DNA from: Dehalococcoidia bacterium
GTDB taxonomy: Bacteria; Chloroflexota; Dehalococcoidia; GIF9; UBA5629
Assembly: GCA_007280145.1 (NCBI GenBank)
Contig: QYPU01000077.1
Coordinates: 1-23,862 of the forward strand
Length of the DNA: 23,862 bases
Direction: 5' to 3'
In this document: positions 7,802-18,054 of the stretch, in pieces
How positions within the stretch are numbered: position 1 is the first letter of the stretch
Layout of the letters: each line of letters begins with the position of its first letter
Position numbers and translations under genes: made by a program
The notes under the pieces: generated by a model
The model's database searches: none
What the model was told of the DNA's origin: nothing
The model's input: only the letters and a program-made list of their open reading frames with translations

Positions 7802-8119
7802 TTATACATTTAATAGTTCAGGTATTAGCTTTGATTCGATGCTCTCAACCAGTGGCATCCTGGCAGTCTTATGTCGCTCAAAGATGCTCACAATTCTTAG
7901 AATCTCCATGTCCTTGACCCATGGCTTAGCCTGTATCTTTTTGGCCAAGGTTTCAACAGTGATTGGGGCATCTACCATAATCACCATATCTTTTGAGCCA
8001 ATGACTGGGTCAACAAAATCTATGCCTGGTGTGTCTTCTACCTCGCGTATTGCCTTCACGAACTCCCGCTGCGTTAGCTTGTCGTCTGTGGTTACCATGA
8101 AATAAGCTCTTAGACCCAT
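7802..8119 (-). CDS. Stand-alone Lrp/AsnC ligand-binding (RAM) domain protein
   Basis: This 105-residue protein matches only the C-terminal ligand-binding half of Lrp/AsnC regulators, a ferredoxin-like alpha/beta fold: RAYFMVTTDD, then VEDTPGIDFVDPVIGSKDMVIMV, then a final helix-strand. There is no helix-turn-helix. AAGGAGG lies 7 nt before the ATG, so the short length is genuine and not a mis-called start. Stand-alone RAM proteins form oligomers that bind amino acids or other small effectors, and some act on partner proteins. It lies 86 bp upstream of nfnS in the same direction and is probably the first gene of that operon. That suggests, but does not prove, a sensory link to NAD(P)H/ferredoxin balance. 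It is divergent from the response regulator. Confidence 0.8.
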   Translation of the reverse strand: MGLRAYFMVTTDDKLTQREFVKAIREVEDTPGIDFVDPVIGSKDMVIMVDAPITVETLAKKIQAKPWVKDMEILRIVSIFERHKTARMPLVESIESKLIPELLNV

Positions 8120-8193
8120 GACTTTTCCTCCTTTCAGTTTTTCTTCTAGAATCCTTACTATCTATTCTTAGTTAACCATACTTGCCTTACTAA

Positions 8194-8205
8194 TACATCG
8201 ATGTA
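8194..8205. promoter_or_regulatory. 12-bp perfect palindrome between divergent operons
   Basis: TACATCGATGTA lies in the 241-bp gap between the RAM-nfnSL operon (minus) and the two-component genes (plus). This placement suits an operator for one or both. A weak candidate promoter for the plus genes (TTGCCA at 8297, 17 bp, TAAGCT) is also in this gap. No gene is visible in it. Confidence 0.4.
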
Positions 8206-8360
8206 AGTGCTTGTTTTTGAGCTAGGGAAACCCGCTTAAAATCAGGCATTATTTGTGGTTATCCCCAGGGGCTAAGTAAGGGTTTTCACTAATCTCTTGC
8301 CAATCTACCCTCGGTTGTGTAAGCTGATTGAGAGGGTTACAATTAAGGAGGAGGGGTATT

Positions 8361-9020
8361 ATGAGAAAGATACGGGTATTGCTGGTTGAGGATCATGTGG
8401 TAGTGCGGGAGAGCATTTGCCAGCTTCTAGAGCGTGAGAGTGACCTGATGGTGGTCGGGCAAGCTGGAGATGGCGAGGAGGCAGTGGAGCTAACACGCCG
8501 ATTAACGCCCGATGTTGTGGTTATGGATATATCCATGCCTAAATTGAACGGTATCGAAGCTACGAAGCTGATAAAGGCTCGTAACCCGTTAACAGCGGTG
8601 CTTATCTTGACGGCCTATGACTATGACCAGTATATTTTTCCGCTGCTTGAGGTAGGCGCTTGTGGCTACTTGCTGAAAGAGGTGAGCGGCGGAGAGTTGA
8701 TAGAGGCTATTCGTGCTGTGTATAGGGGAGAGTCAGTGCTTCATCCCACTGTGGCCCGCAAGGTGGTAGAGCGGTTTAGGCATTTAACCGGGCCTAGTGT
8801 GAGACCCTTCGACTTGCTCACTGAGCGGGAGATGGCTGTACTTAAAGCAGCAGCCAAGGGCATGAGCAATAAGGATATCGCTGAGGAATTATGCTTAAGC
8901 GTACGCACTGTGGAAGCTCATTTGGGAACCATCTTTAACAAACTGGGTGTAGGCAGCCGTACCGAGGCAGTAATGCATGCCTTGAAGAATGGCTGGTTGG
9001 TATTGGACGATATCCCTTGA
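8361..9020 (+). CDS. NarL/FixJ-family response regulator
   Basis: This is a 219-residue two-component response regulator. The receiver domain has the acidic pair Glu10-Asp11, phospho-acceptor Asp56 (VVVMDISMP), Thr84 (LTAY) and Lys106 (LLKE). The LuxR-type helix-turn-helix covers about 150-212 (LTEREMAVLKAAAKGMSNKD onward, RTVEAHLGTIFNKL). I chose the ATG at 8361 because AAGGAGG lies 9 nt upstream and the protein then begins directly with the first receiver strand. An upstream in-frame start at 8328 would add 11 unlikely residues. The kinase follows 27 bp downstream, so the pair is surely a cognate system. Its targets are unknown. The position between the nfn operon and the hydrogenase/formate operon makes redox genes plausible targets, which is inference. 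Confidence 0.93.
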   Translation: MRKIRVLLVEDHVVVRESICQLLERESDLMVVGQAGDGEEAVELTRRLTPDVVVMDISMPKLNGIEATKLIKARNPLTAVLILTAYDYDQYIFPLLEVGACGYLLKEVSGGELIEAIRAVYRGESVLHPTVARKVVERFRHLTGPSVRPFDLLTEREMAVLKAAAKGMSNKDIAEELCLSVRTVEAHLGTIFNKLGVGSRTEAVMHALKNGWLVLDDIP

Positions 9021-9047
9021 GACAAAGCTTAGATATGTTGAGGAGAT

Positions 9048-11066
9048 ATGGTAAAGGGTTCATCGAGATGGCTGATACAAGTGAAAAGGGTTCTCTGTAG
9101 CCTGCATTTTTGGCTGATATTTGCCTTATTGATAGGCTGTGGTATCCTTCATTACGTTGAGCAGATTGGAATTGCGGGCACGACTTATCCTAGTTTTCAT
9201 TTCGGTTTGGCTCGCCATGCTTTTGACCGCATACTGTTTCTGGTGCCCATAGTATACTCCGGGTTTGTCTTTGGGCTTGCAGGGGGGGTAGCCGCTTCAC
9301 TGGTTGCGCTTTTTTTGATGTTGCCGCGCGCCCTTTTAGTTTCGCCTAGCTCTCTAGATGCCCTACTTGAGATTGCTGGCGTAATTCTAGTTGGTACTTT
9401 AGTATGCTTGTGGTTTAGATCTCAGGCACGAAGAGTAAGGGCTGAGGAACAACGCAAACTGGCATTGGACATGATGGACAATGCGCAGCAGAAGCTCCGG
9501 TCGCAAGTTCGACTGACTATGGAGCACCAAGAAAGACTAATCACCTTGAGCGCTATTTCAGGTCTCCTTGCTGAACCCTTGGAAACGGAGCGTACTCTTC
9601 GCATAGCTATCGATGTGACTATGAAGGTTATGAAGGTTGATGCCGTCTTAGTATTTTTACTTGACCAACAAGCAGATGAATTGGTACTCACAGCTCATGA
9701 AGGTGTATCTCCACAGGTTGCCCGGAATCTAAGCAGGATAAGCTTCGGTGAAGTTTTCACTAGACGAGTAGCTGGGACTGGAGAGGTAGTGGTGGTGGAA
9801 GATGATTATGCCCCAAGGTTATTTAAGAAGGCAGCAAGGCAAGAGAAACTCCAATCGCAACTCACTGTGCCTGTCAAGTCCAGAGGTCAGGTTGTTGGCG
9901 CTCTGTGGGTAGCTAGGCATCGACGGCAGGATTTTTTCCCTGGGGATGCGGACCTCTTAGTGGCTATTGCTAACCAAATTGGCGCTGCCTTGGAAAATGC
10001 TCGTCTCTATGAGGCAGCTTGCAAAACTGCCGAAAGACTCTATAAGTCGGAAAGGGAATATAGAAGCTTATTTGAGAATGCTCACGATGCCATTTGGTTT
10101 CACAATTTCGATGGTATTATCCTGGCTGCTAATAAAGCGGCAGAGCAACTTACTGGCTATGAGGTTGAATCTTTGATAGGCATGAATGTAGCTGAATTTT
10201 TATCACAAGAGGAGCTTAAGTTAGCCAAAGAAGTGCGGCAGAAACTACTGGTGGGTGAAGTCTTTACTCAACCTTATGAGCAGAGGCTTGTTAGAAAGGA
10301 TGGCTCACAGGCAACTTTTATGCTTACCTCAAGCCTTATTACTTTCGATGGGGAGCCTGTTGGCTTTCAACATATTGCCAGGGATGTAACTGAAGAGAAG
10401 CGTATGGAAGAGAACCTGCGCTTTTACCTTCAGCACATTACCAATGCCCAGGAAGAAGAGCGAAAGCGCATCTCTCGTGAGCTCCATGATAGTACTGCTC
10501 AGACTCTTATCGCCATGCTTTATCAACTGGAGAACTTTCTGCAAACTAAGACCAGTCTGCGTATGGGCGACACTAGGACCTTGTGGAAGCTGCACGAGGA
10601 GATTAGAACAGTCCTGCAGGAGGTGCGCCAGTTTGGTCGAGACTTGCGGCCATCAATTCTAGATGACTTAGGACTAATTCCAAGCCTGGAGTGGTTATGC
10701 AGCGAGATGAGGAAGGAGAATGGAACTGATACCAAGGTGCAAGTAATAGGTTCTGAGCGGCGCTTCCCTCCTGAGGTAGAGCTGATGCTATTCCGTATCA
10801 TTCAAGAGGCACTCAGGAACGTGGCTAGACATTCCGCAGCCTCTGAGGCTCAGGTTACAGTTATATTCAATGAGCAGATGACCAAGGTGACTATTGAGGA
10901 CAATGGTAAAGGTTTTGCTTTGCCTGAGACCATAACGGACCTATCTCGCTTGGGTAAGCTAGGGCTTGCCGGAATGCAGGAAAGGGCACGGTTGCTTGGT
11001 GGAAGCTTGAAGGTAGAATCTGAATGTGGTAAGGGCACCAGGGTGATTACAGAGGTACCCTTTTAG
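9048..11066 (+). CDS. Membrane histidine kinase with GAF and PAS domains
   Basis: This 672-residue sensor kinase has three or four hydrophobic segments at the N-terminus (about 16-36, 62-92 and 104-124), giving a membrane-embedded region with little extracytoplasmic sequence. A basic/coiled linker follows, then a GAF domain (about 165-318, ending IANQIGAALENARLY) and a PAS domain (about 335-450, from YRSLFENAHDAIWFHN). A HisKA_3 dimerisation helix carries the phospho-acceptor His480 in RISRELHDSTAQTL. An HATPase_c domain carries the N-box around Asn591 (EALRNVARH), the G-box DNGKGF (618-623) and GLAGMQERARLLGG. The kinase class matches the NarL-type regulator upstream. The stimulus is unknown. 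No haem- or Fe-S-binding cysteine motif was seen in GAF or PAS. The ATG has GAGGAG very close (2 nt), so the exact start is less sure. Confidence 0.92.
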   Translation: MVKGSSRWLIQVKRVLCSLHFWLIFALLIGCGILHYVEQIGIAGTTYPSFHFGLARHAFDRILFLVPIVYSGFVFGLAGGVAASLVALFLMLPRALLVSPSSLDALLEIAGVILVGTLVCLWFRSQARRVRAEEQRKLALDMMDNAQQKLRSQVRLTMEHQERLITLSAISGLLAEPLETERTLRIAIDVTMKVMKVDAVLVFLLDQQADELVLTAHEGVSPQVARNLSRISFGEVFTRRVAGTGEVVVVEDDYAPRLFKKAARQEKLQSQLTVPVKSRGQVVGALWVARHRRQDFFPGDADLLVAIANQIGAALENARLYEAACKTAERLYKSEREYRSLFENAHDAIWFHNFDGIILAANKAAEQLTGYEVESLIGMNVAEFLSQEELKLAKEVRQKLLVGEVFTQPYEQRLVRKDGSQATFMLTSSLITFDGEPVGFQHIARDVTEEKRMEENLRFYLQHITNAQEEERKRISRELHDSTAQTLIAMLYQLENFLQTKTSLRMGDTRTLWKLHEEIRTVLQEVRQFGRDLRPSILDDLGLIPSLEWLCSEMRKENGTDTKVQVIGSERRFPPEVELMLFRIIQEALRNVARHSAASEAQVTVIFNEQMTKVTIEDNGKGFALPETITDLSRLGKLGLAGMQERARLLGGSLKVESECGKGTRVITEVPF

Positions 11067-11183
11067 AATGAGGAAACGATTATACGAGACTGCACCCATC
11101 TATGTTTTGAGAGTACCAGCACCTCGAATAAGTTGGGGATACTATTAGCTAGCGTTGATGTCACCCAGAGGGTTGCCGAGAAG

Positions 11184-11651
11184 CTAGGCATCGAGGTCTT
11201 CGTTTATCTCCCGAATTACCATTTCGACACAAACAGGGATTGCCTGCCTGACTTCAGGCGTGCATTCCTCACTGAAGGTGTCCACATCTACCACCTCAAT
11301 GGCGAAAATAACAATTTGCTTGGGTAGGGTCAAGTTTAACATATTGCCAAGCTCGAGGGCAGTAGCGAAGTCAACATCATGAGGTGAAATAGCATGTCGG
11401 GTGGTATTAAATACCTCTGGACCAAGGCGGTAAATCTGTCCTGCCTTTCCATCTACGGTCTGAATAGCATCAATAATGATGGCTTTATCATAACCAGCTA
11501 GCAGGTCCAACAGGCCCAAGCCGGCCATGTTAGTCGCCATGATTGTTGCCTCTTGTTGGCTAAGCCTGTTTTTAAGCTCTGCAGCGATGCGAAGCCCCAC
11601 GCCGTCATCACTTAAAATCGGGTTACCTAATCCCAAGACCAGTGTCTTCAT
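11184..11651 (-). CDS. Hydrogenase maturation protease (HycI/HybD family)
   Basis: This 155-residue endopeptidase trims the C-terminus of a [NiFe]-hydrogenase large subunit after nickel insertion, in the cytoplasm. It begins with the family signature LVLGLGNPILSDDGVG. Asp16, Asp61 (IIIDAIQT) and His91 (ISPHDVDF) match the nickel-sensing triad Glu16/Asp62/His93 of E. coli HybD. I chose the ATG at 11651, where homologues start. The frame is open to a TTG at 11681, and neither start has a strong ribosome binding site. It is the last gene of the hydrogenase/formate block, 54 nt after fdhA. The MvhA encoded here ends with a 27-residue tail after its last metal-binding motif, the natural substrate of such a protease. 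The 117-bp gap to the kinase gene downstream shows no clear terminator. Confidence 0.9.
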   Translation of the reverse strand: MKTLVLGLGNPILSDDGVGLRIAAELKNRLSQQEATIMATNMAGLGLLDLLAGYDKAIIIDAIQTVDGKAGQIYRLGPEVFNTTRHAISPHDVDFATALELGNMLNLTLPKQIVIFAIEVVDVDTFSEECTPEVRQAIPVCVEMVIREINEDLDA

Positions 11652-11705
11652 TAGTTCATTACTTATATGAGCTTCAAACAAACCCCTACACAGTTCATAT
11701 CTATG

Positions 11706-13755
<2,050 letters not shown>

Positions 13756-13766
<11 letters not shown>

Positions 13767-14589
13767 TTGCCAACTCCTCTTTCATGGGCATCTCATCCAA
13801 TGTGGTCAGCAGTGGTGCTTCCTGGGTCATATCCATTCCAGCTTCGTAGTCGAATAAGTCCTTGATGTCTCTCCTTAAAAGCTTAAAGAGAGTTAGCAGA
13901 GGAATATCAACAGGGCATGCTTTCTCACATTCACCACACCAGATGCACCTCTCTGAGATATGGGAGAATCTTATGAAGAGAAACATCGGGATTTCAGGTG
14001 GCAACCACCCTGTTTCAGTAAAAACTCCCTGTTCCATTTTACAGTCCTTGCAGAAGCACATTGGGCAGGCATTCCGGCAGCCATAGCATTTTATACATTT
14101 GCTGAACTGGTATCTCCAAAAGGCTAATCGCTCCGTTATGCTCTTATTCAAAAGAGCATCAACATTCTCATCTTGAGAAACCCCTTCAACCTTCTGTCCC
14201 AGAACGAGGTTATCAGGATAGGGTCTCTCACATTTGCATTCGATGGCCTCTTCTTGGGTGCAGGCAATGCCCATGATTTTGGTTTTCCCCAGGTCTATTT
14301 GGCTTCTTTTAGCTAGCTCAATTAATGCTCGCTCCTCGCAGCCTCTAGCCACAATGCCAATTCTTGTAGAGGGCTCTTTTCTCTGCATCAAGGATAGTAT
14401 ATTTTCTTTAGATGGTCTACAGGTGTAAGAAAGGCGATACTGGGTTGAGATTTCCATGCTGCCTAGCTTGTCGACGTTGGTGAACAAGTAAGGGGCTAGG
14501 TAGCCATTCTGCTCTCTTAGTGCAAATATGGCGTCAACCTCTTTATCTTCAAGCCATTTTCTAGCTAAGTCTCGGATATTCCCTATCAT
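13756..14589 (-). CDS. Cysteine-rich iron-sulfur protein, FdhB-like
   Basis: This 277-residue protein links formate dehydrogenase to MvhD2 by position. The first ~155 residues are an alpha/beta region with GIVARGCEERALIELAKRS, vaguely like the N-terminal part of FrhB/FdhB, plus scattered Cys57, Cys84, Cys110, Cys118 and Cys120. The C-terminal half holds two ferredoxin-type motifs: Cys165, 168, 171 and 175 (CIKCYGCRNACP) and Cys215, 218, 221 and 225 (CIWCGECEKACP). Three more cysteines (178, 180, 183) directly follow the first. It is much shorter than methanogen FdhB and I see no convincing F420/flavin domain. I would therefore call it an electron-transfer beta-like subunit rather than an F420-dependent one. 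The ATG at 14589 has AGAGGTGA just upstream; an ATG at 14607 would overlap mvhD2 and lacks a site. Confidence 0.75.
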
Positions 14590-14593
14590 GCTC

Positions 14594-15046
14594 TCACCTC
14601 TTTTCATCCCGTAGAATCGTGGGATTCTGTAGAGTGATGTTTTTCAATGGGTTTGGTCCCAGTCTCTTTATCTCGCTAGTAAATTCTGTAACTATTTTAC
14701 TGAATCTGCTACCTTCTGCTGCTGAAACCCACTCAAGTCTTAGCCTGCTTGGCTCAATCCCGAGGTAGCCCAACAGTCTCTGTAGGATGGCCATCCTCTT
14801 CGCAGTTCGGTGATTACCGTATATATAGTGACAATCTCCAATATGGCAACCGAGAACTAATACTCCATCTGCGCCAGAAGACAAGGCCTTAACTACAAAC
14901 TCAGGCTCTACCCTACCAGAGCACATTACCCTTATTATCCTTACATTCGGTGGATATTTGATTCTTGAGATGCCTGCCAGGTCAGCTCCCCGGTAGGAAC
15001 ACCAATTACAGCAAAAAGCCAATATCTTTGGTTCAAATTCCACCAT
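14594..15046 (-). CDS. mvhD: MvhD-like [2Fe-2S] adaptor, second copy
   Basis: This 150-residue FlpD/MvhD-family protein passes electrons from a hydrogenase or formate dehydrogenase to HdrA. Cysteines lie in FCCNWCSYRGADLAG, VMCSGRVEP and LGCHIGDCHY. It resembles the other MvhD of this window throughout, but has Tyr instead of Cys in the IKYPPNV segment and a doubled Cys near the N-terminus. I chose the ATG at 15046 because AAGGTGA precedes it. A GTG nine bases upstream has no site. It is first in the block with the Fe-S protein and fdhA (4-nt gap), which implies it is the dedicated docking adaptor for formate-derived electrons. Confidence 0.87.
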   Translation of the reverse strand: MVEFEPKILAFCCNWCSYRGADLAGISRIKYPPNVRIIRVMCSGRVEPEFVVKALSSGADGVLVLGCHIGDCHYIYGNHRTAKRMAILQRLLGYLGIEPSRLRLEWVSAAEGSRFSKIVTEFTSEIKRLGPNPLKNITLQNPTILRDEKR

Positions 15047-15213
15047 AGTAATCACCTTGTATTAGCAAACTACTATCCTTATCGGGAGTAGCTATGAGGA
15101 AATAGGACGTTTTATAATGGCAAGCATTTCTTTATGGAATTAGGTCAAAGTTAAGCAATATAAACTATCCGTGAGCAGATGATAGTCATGGCTAAGGGAT
15201 TAGCCTTATCAGC
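15047..15213 (-). other. Gap between hydrogenase and formate modules
   Basis: This is the only sizeable gap inside the ten-gene block. Just after the mvhA stop, GGCTAA and TTAGCC (15190-15205) form a perfect 6-bp hairpin with a 4-nt loop and no T-tract. Further on are A/T-rich stretches (TTGCCATTATAAAA near 15115) but no convincing -35/-10 pair. It may hold an RNA-processing hairpin or a weak internal promoter. Confidence 0.35.
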
Positions 15214-16680
15214 TTAAGTCCCATGGGTTAGCTTTTTAATCTCATTGCCTTTGGCGTCATGAATGGTTACTTCCAGCGGTAGCTGTCCGGGTAGAGAATG
15301 AGTGGCACAAGCCATGCAGGGGTCGTAGGGACGCCATGCCATTTCAATTCGGTTGAGCAAAGCTTCGGTTATCTCTTTGCCAGGTTTTATCAGGTCTTCA
15401 GCTGCTTTCTTAATTGATATACTAAGAGCGGCATAATTGTTGGTAGTGCCTGCGATCAAGTTGCACTTCTTAATGAGCCCTCTTTCATCAGTAATATAAT
15501 GATGTGTAAGAGTACCTCGTGGAGCTTCAACAATGCCTATCCCCTCGTCAGGTATTGCTGTTGGAATAGTACGAATATCAGGGCTGGTTATCTCAGGGTC
15601 TTGACTAAGCTCAAGCAATCTCTCGGCAGCATAAAGGATTTCAATGAGGCGTGCCCAGTGGGTCGCTAGTGTGTGGTGAATTGGCTTGCCACCAAGAGTA
15701 GCATACATCCTTTCATATTCTTCTTGAGCTAAAGGAGTTGCCATGCCATCAGCAACATTTAGCCGTGACAGAGGTGTTGCCTGGTAAACCCCACTATCTT
15801 TACCGCCAACAAGCCCTTTCCAGCCAATCTTCTTAAGATAGGGAAACTTCAGGTATGTCCACGGCTCGACATGTTCGGCTAAATGCTCTAAATATTCCCG
15901 GGGAGCATACTTGATAAACTCTTTGCCATCAGGGTCGACAACCCGGACTTTGCCGTCATAGAAATTTACCTTGTTATTATCATCGACTAGGCCCATATAG
16001 TAGGTCTTCTGGGTAAAGGTATCACTCAGGACCATGTCCAAGTACTCTTTGTTCTTGAGAATGGTATCGTCAAAGACTTTAAGTGATAATTTAGCAAACT
16101 CTAACGAGCGTTTGGCTATTTCCTCTACTTTGGCTCTTTCCTCCTCGTTGAGTCCTCTGCTCACGCCACCAGGTAAGCCGAAGACAGGATGTATTGCACG
16201 TCCGCCGAGCATATGAATAATCCAGTGATTTTCCTGGCGGGTTCTTATTACAGCTCCTCCTAGCTCTAGCCCGACTTTAGCAATTACTCCGAGGATATTG
16301 CGTTCCGCAGGAGGAGCATCTGGCCCCACTATGAAATCAGGACCAGCGAGAATGTAAAAGTGGGTAGTATGGTCAGTTATGAAGAAAGCGCTATAGAGAA
16401 GTTGGCGAAGCTTTTTGGCAGTGCTGGTTGGCTCGACATGAAACAGGTCATCTAGGGTTTTAGTTGATGCTATATGGTGGGCTTCAGGACAAACGCCGCA
16501 GATACGCTGAGTTATCTGGGGCATATCTTCGGCTGGCCGTCCCTCTGAGAACTTCTCAAAGCCCCTAAGCTCAGGAATTTGCAGATAGACGTTAGCTACA
16601 CTGCCATCATCATTAAGAAAAATGGCAATCTTGCCGTGACCTTCAAGCCGGGTAATGGGGTCAATCATTATCCTCTTCAT
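15214..16680 (-). CDS. mvhA: [NiFe]-hydrogenase large subunit, Mvh type (group 3)
   Basis: This is the 488-residue catalytic subunit of a cytoplasmic [NiFe] hydrogenase. The nickel-iron site is bound by two CxxC motifs: Cys61/Cys64 in RICGVCPEAHH and Cys455/Cys458 in DPCMACATH. The N-terminal PITRLEGHG segment includes the conserved Glu14. After His461 comes a 27-residue tail beginning SLPGQLPLE, as in unprocessed precursors, so it should be cleaved by the maturation protease encoded at 11184-11651. The ATG overlaps the mvhG stop by 4 nt (ATGA), giving translational coupling. With mvhG, mvhD and hdrABC adjacent, this belongs to the Mvh/Hdr-linked group (3c), which oxidises H2 and feeds HdrA. 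Confidence 0.94.
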   Translation of the reverse strand: MKRIMIDPITRLEGHGKIAIFLNDDGSVANVYLQIPELRGFEKFSEGRPAEDMPQITQRICGVCPEAHHIASTKTLDDLFHVEPTSTAKKLRQLLYSAFFITDHTTHFYILAGPDFIVGPDAPPAERNILGVIAKVGLELGGAVIRTRQENHWIIHMLGGRAIHPVFGLPGGVSRGLNEEERAKVEEIAKRSLEFAKLSLKVFDDTILKNKEYLDMVLSDTFTQKTYYMGLVDDNNKVNFYDGKVRVVDPDGKEFIKYAPREYLEHLAEHVEPWTYLKFPYLKKIGWKGLVGGKDSGVYQATPLSRLNVADGMATPLAQEEYERMYATLGGKPIHHTLATHWARLIEILYAAERLLELSQDPEITSPDIRTIPTAIPDEGIGIVEAPRGTLTHHYITDERGLIKKCNLIAGTTNNYAALSISIKKAAEDLIKPGKEITEALLNRIEMAWRPYDPCMACATHSLPGQLPLEVTIHDAKGNEIKKLTHGT

Positions 16681-17636
16681 TTTATCCTTGCCCTCCTGAG
16701 TAATGAATCTGGCAAGCTATAGCGGTAAAAAGTTCCTGCGGGGTCAACAATATCATTGATTATCCTTTGAATCTCTGTGGGGTCATCAGAATCAATGACG
16801 GACGCTAGAGCCGTCAAAAAGTGAGCTCCCTGGTCGACCACTCCTTCCACTGGTCCATAGCAGCCAGTGCAAGGCATGTTAGCCTGAGGACAAGGAGCGC
16901 CACAGCCGCCACGGGTAGCTGGCCCGTAGCATAGCAATCCCTGTTCGAGCAGGCATATCTCAGGATCAGGGATAATTTCATAAGGTCTATAAAACTTTTT
17001 AACCTTCTTTTCCTTTTTAATGCGAGGGCACTCATCACAAACAGCTTTCACCGAGTGGCTTATAACGGCCCCTTTCGGCGGTAACTTGCCTTCAATTAAG
17101 GTTTCAAGGGCAAGCCAGGTGGTCTTCTCTTCCGGAGGACAACCGGGGACAAAATAATCCACATCCACGGTTTGGGCTAGAGTTTTAACTGTATCGTAGA
17201 AGTCAGGAATTTCCAGTTCACCTTCAGGCACCAGGACCTTAGACTGGGGATAAACCTTTTCAGGATTATCAGTTGATTGCGTTTCAATATAGACGCGGTC
17301 GAAGATCATTTGCCTGTTGAAGAAGTTAGCTAGTCCGGGTATACAACCCTCATAAGAACAAGAACCATAAGCAATCAATATTTTGGATTTAGCTCGTAAA
17401 AGTTGGGCGATATGCTCGCCTTCGGAATTCTGAATAGCCCCGTTAAAAAGACAGGCATCAATGCTTTTATCTGGTATCTTCTCTACATCTGAGTATTTAA
17501 AATCCATAGCCACTGGCCAGAATACGATATCAGCAGCCTCAGCCAATTTTAGAATTTTTTCACCTATTGCTAAAGTAGCAATGTCACAGCCACCACAACT
17601 AGCTGCCCAGTAAAGAGCCAATTTGAGTTTAGCCAT
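16677..17636 (-). CDS. mvhG: [NiFe]-hydrogenase small subunit, Mvh type
   Basis: This 319-residue subunit carries the Fe-S relay that takes electrons from the NiFe site. The proximal cluster motif is Cys14/Cys17 (ASCGGCDI), with GSCSYEGCIPG and VPGCPPEE further on. The C-terminal half has LLCYGPATRGGCGAPCPQ and MPCTGCYGPVEG for medial and distal clusters. No twin-arginine signal is present, so the enzyme is cytoplasmic, as expected for group 3. The ATG follows GAGGAGG by 6 nt and overlaps the mvhD stop by 8 nt. It pairs with mvhA immediately downstream. Confidence 0.94.
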   Translation of the reverse strand: MAKLKLALYWAASCGGCDIATLAIGEKILKLAEAADIVFWPVAMDFKYSDVEKIPDKSIDACLFNGAIQNSEGEHIAQLLRAKSKILIAYGSCSYEGCIPGLANFFNRQMIFDRVYIETQSTDNPEKVYPQSKVLVPEGELEIPDFYDTVKTLAQTVDVDYFVPGCPPEEKTTWLALETLIEGKLPPKGAVISHSVKAVCDECPRIKKEKKVKKFYRPYEIIPDPEICLLEQGLLCYGPATRGGCGAPCPQANMPCTGCYGPVEGVVDQGAHFLTALASVIDSDDPTEIQRIINDIVDPAGTFYRYSLPDSLLRRARIK

Positions 17637-18054
17637 GCTTTTCCTCCTCGGAATTTTGCCTGAATGGGCCTAAGGCTCTAACCTTTTCTGTCATGTCGTT
17701 GACTATCGATACAAAGTGGTCGCCTTCAGAAGCTGATACCCAGTCAAGACGCACCCGTTCCTCTTCAACCCCTAACTGAGCCAGCATTTTCTTGAGCAAT
17801 GACATGCGCCGTAGTGTCTTGTAATTCCCCTCAGTGTAATGGCAGTCACCGGGATGACAACCTAAGACTAAAACTCCGTCAGCCCCGAGTTGAAAAGCTT
17901 TAAGGATGAATGTTGGCTCTACTCGGCCGCTGCACATTACCCTGATGGTTCTGACATTGGGAGAGCATTTCATCCTGGCTGTGCCAGCCAAATCGGCGCC
18001 CCGATAAGAGCACCAGTTGCACAGGAAGCCAACAATTTTAGGTTCCCAACTCAT
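17629..18054 (-). CDS. mvhD: MvhD, [2Fe-2S] electron-transfer subunit
   Basis: This 141-residue FlpD/MvhD-family protein bridges the hydrogenase small subunit and HdrA. Cysteine motifs are FLCNWCSYRGADLAG (Cys12, Cys15), ARMKCSPN, VMCSGRVEP and LGCHPGDCHY. A start ATG preceded by AGGAGG overlaps the hdrB stop by 4 nt. Its position between hdrB and mvhG marks it as the hydrogenase-side adaptor, while the second copy at 14594-15046 would serve the formate dehydrogenase. Confidence 0.93.
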   Translation of the reverse strand: MSWEPKIVGFLCNWCSYRGADLAGTARMKCSPNVRTIRVMCSGRVEPTFILKAFQLGADGVLVLGCHPGDCHYTEGNYKTLRRMSLLKKMLAQLGVEEERVRLDWVSASEGDHFVSIVNDMTEKVRALGPFRQNSEEEKHG

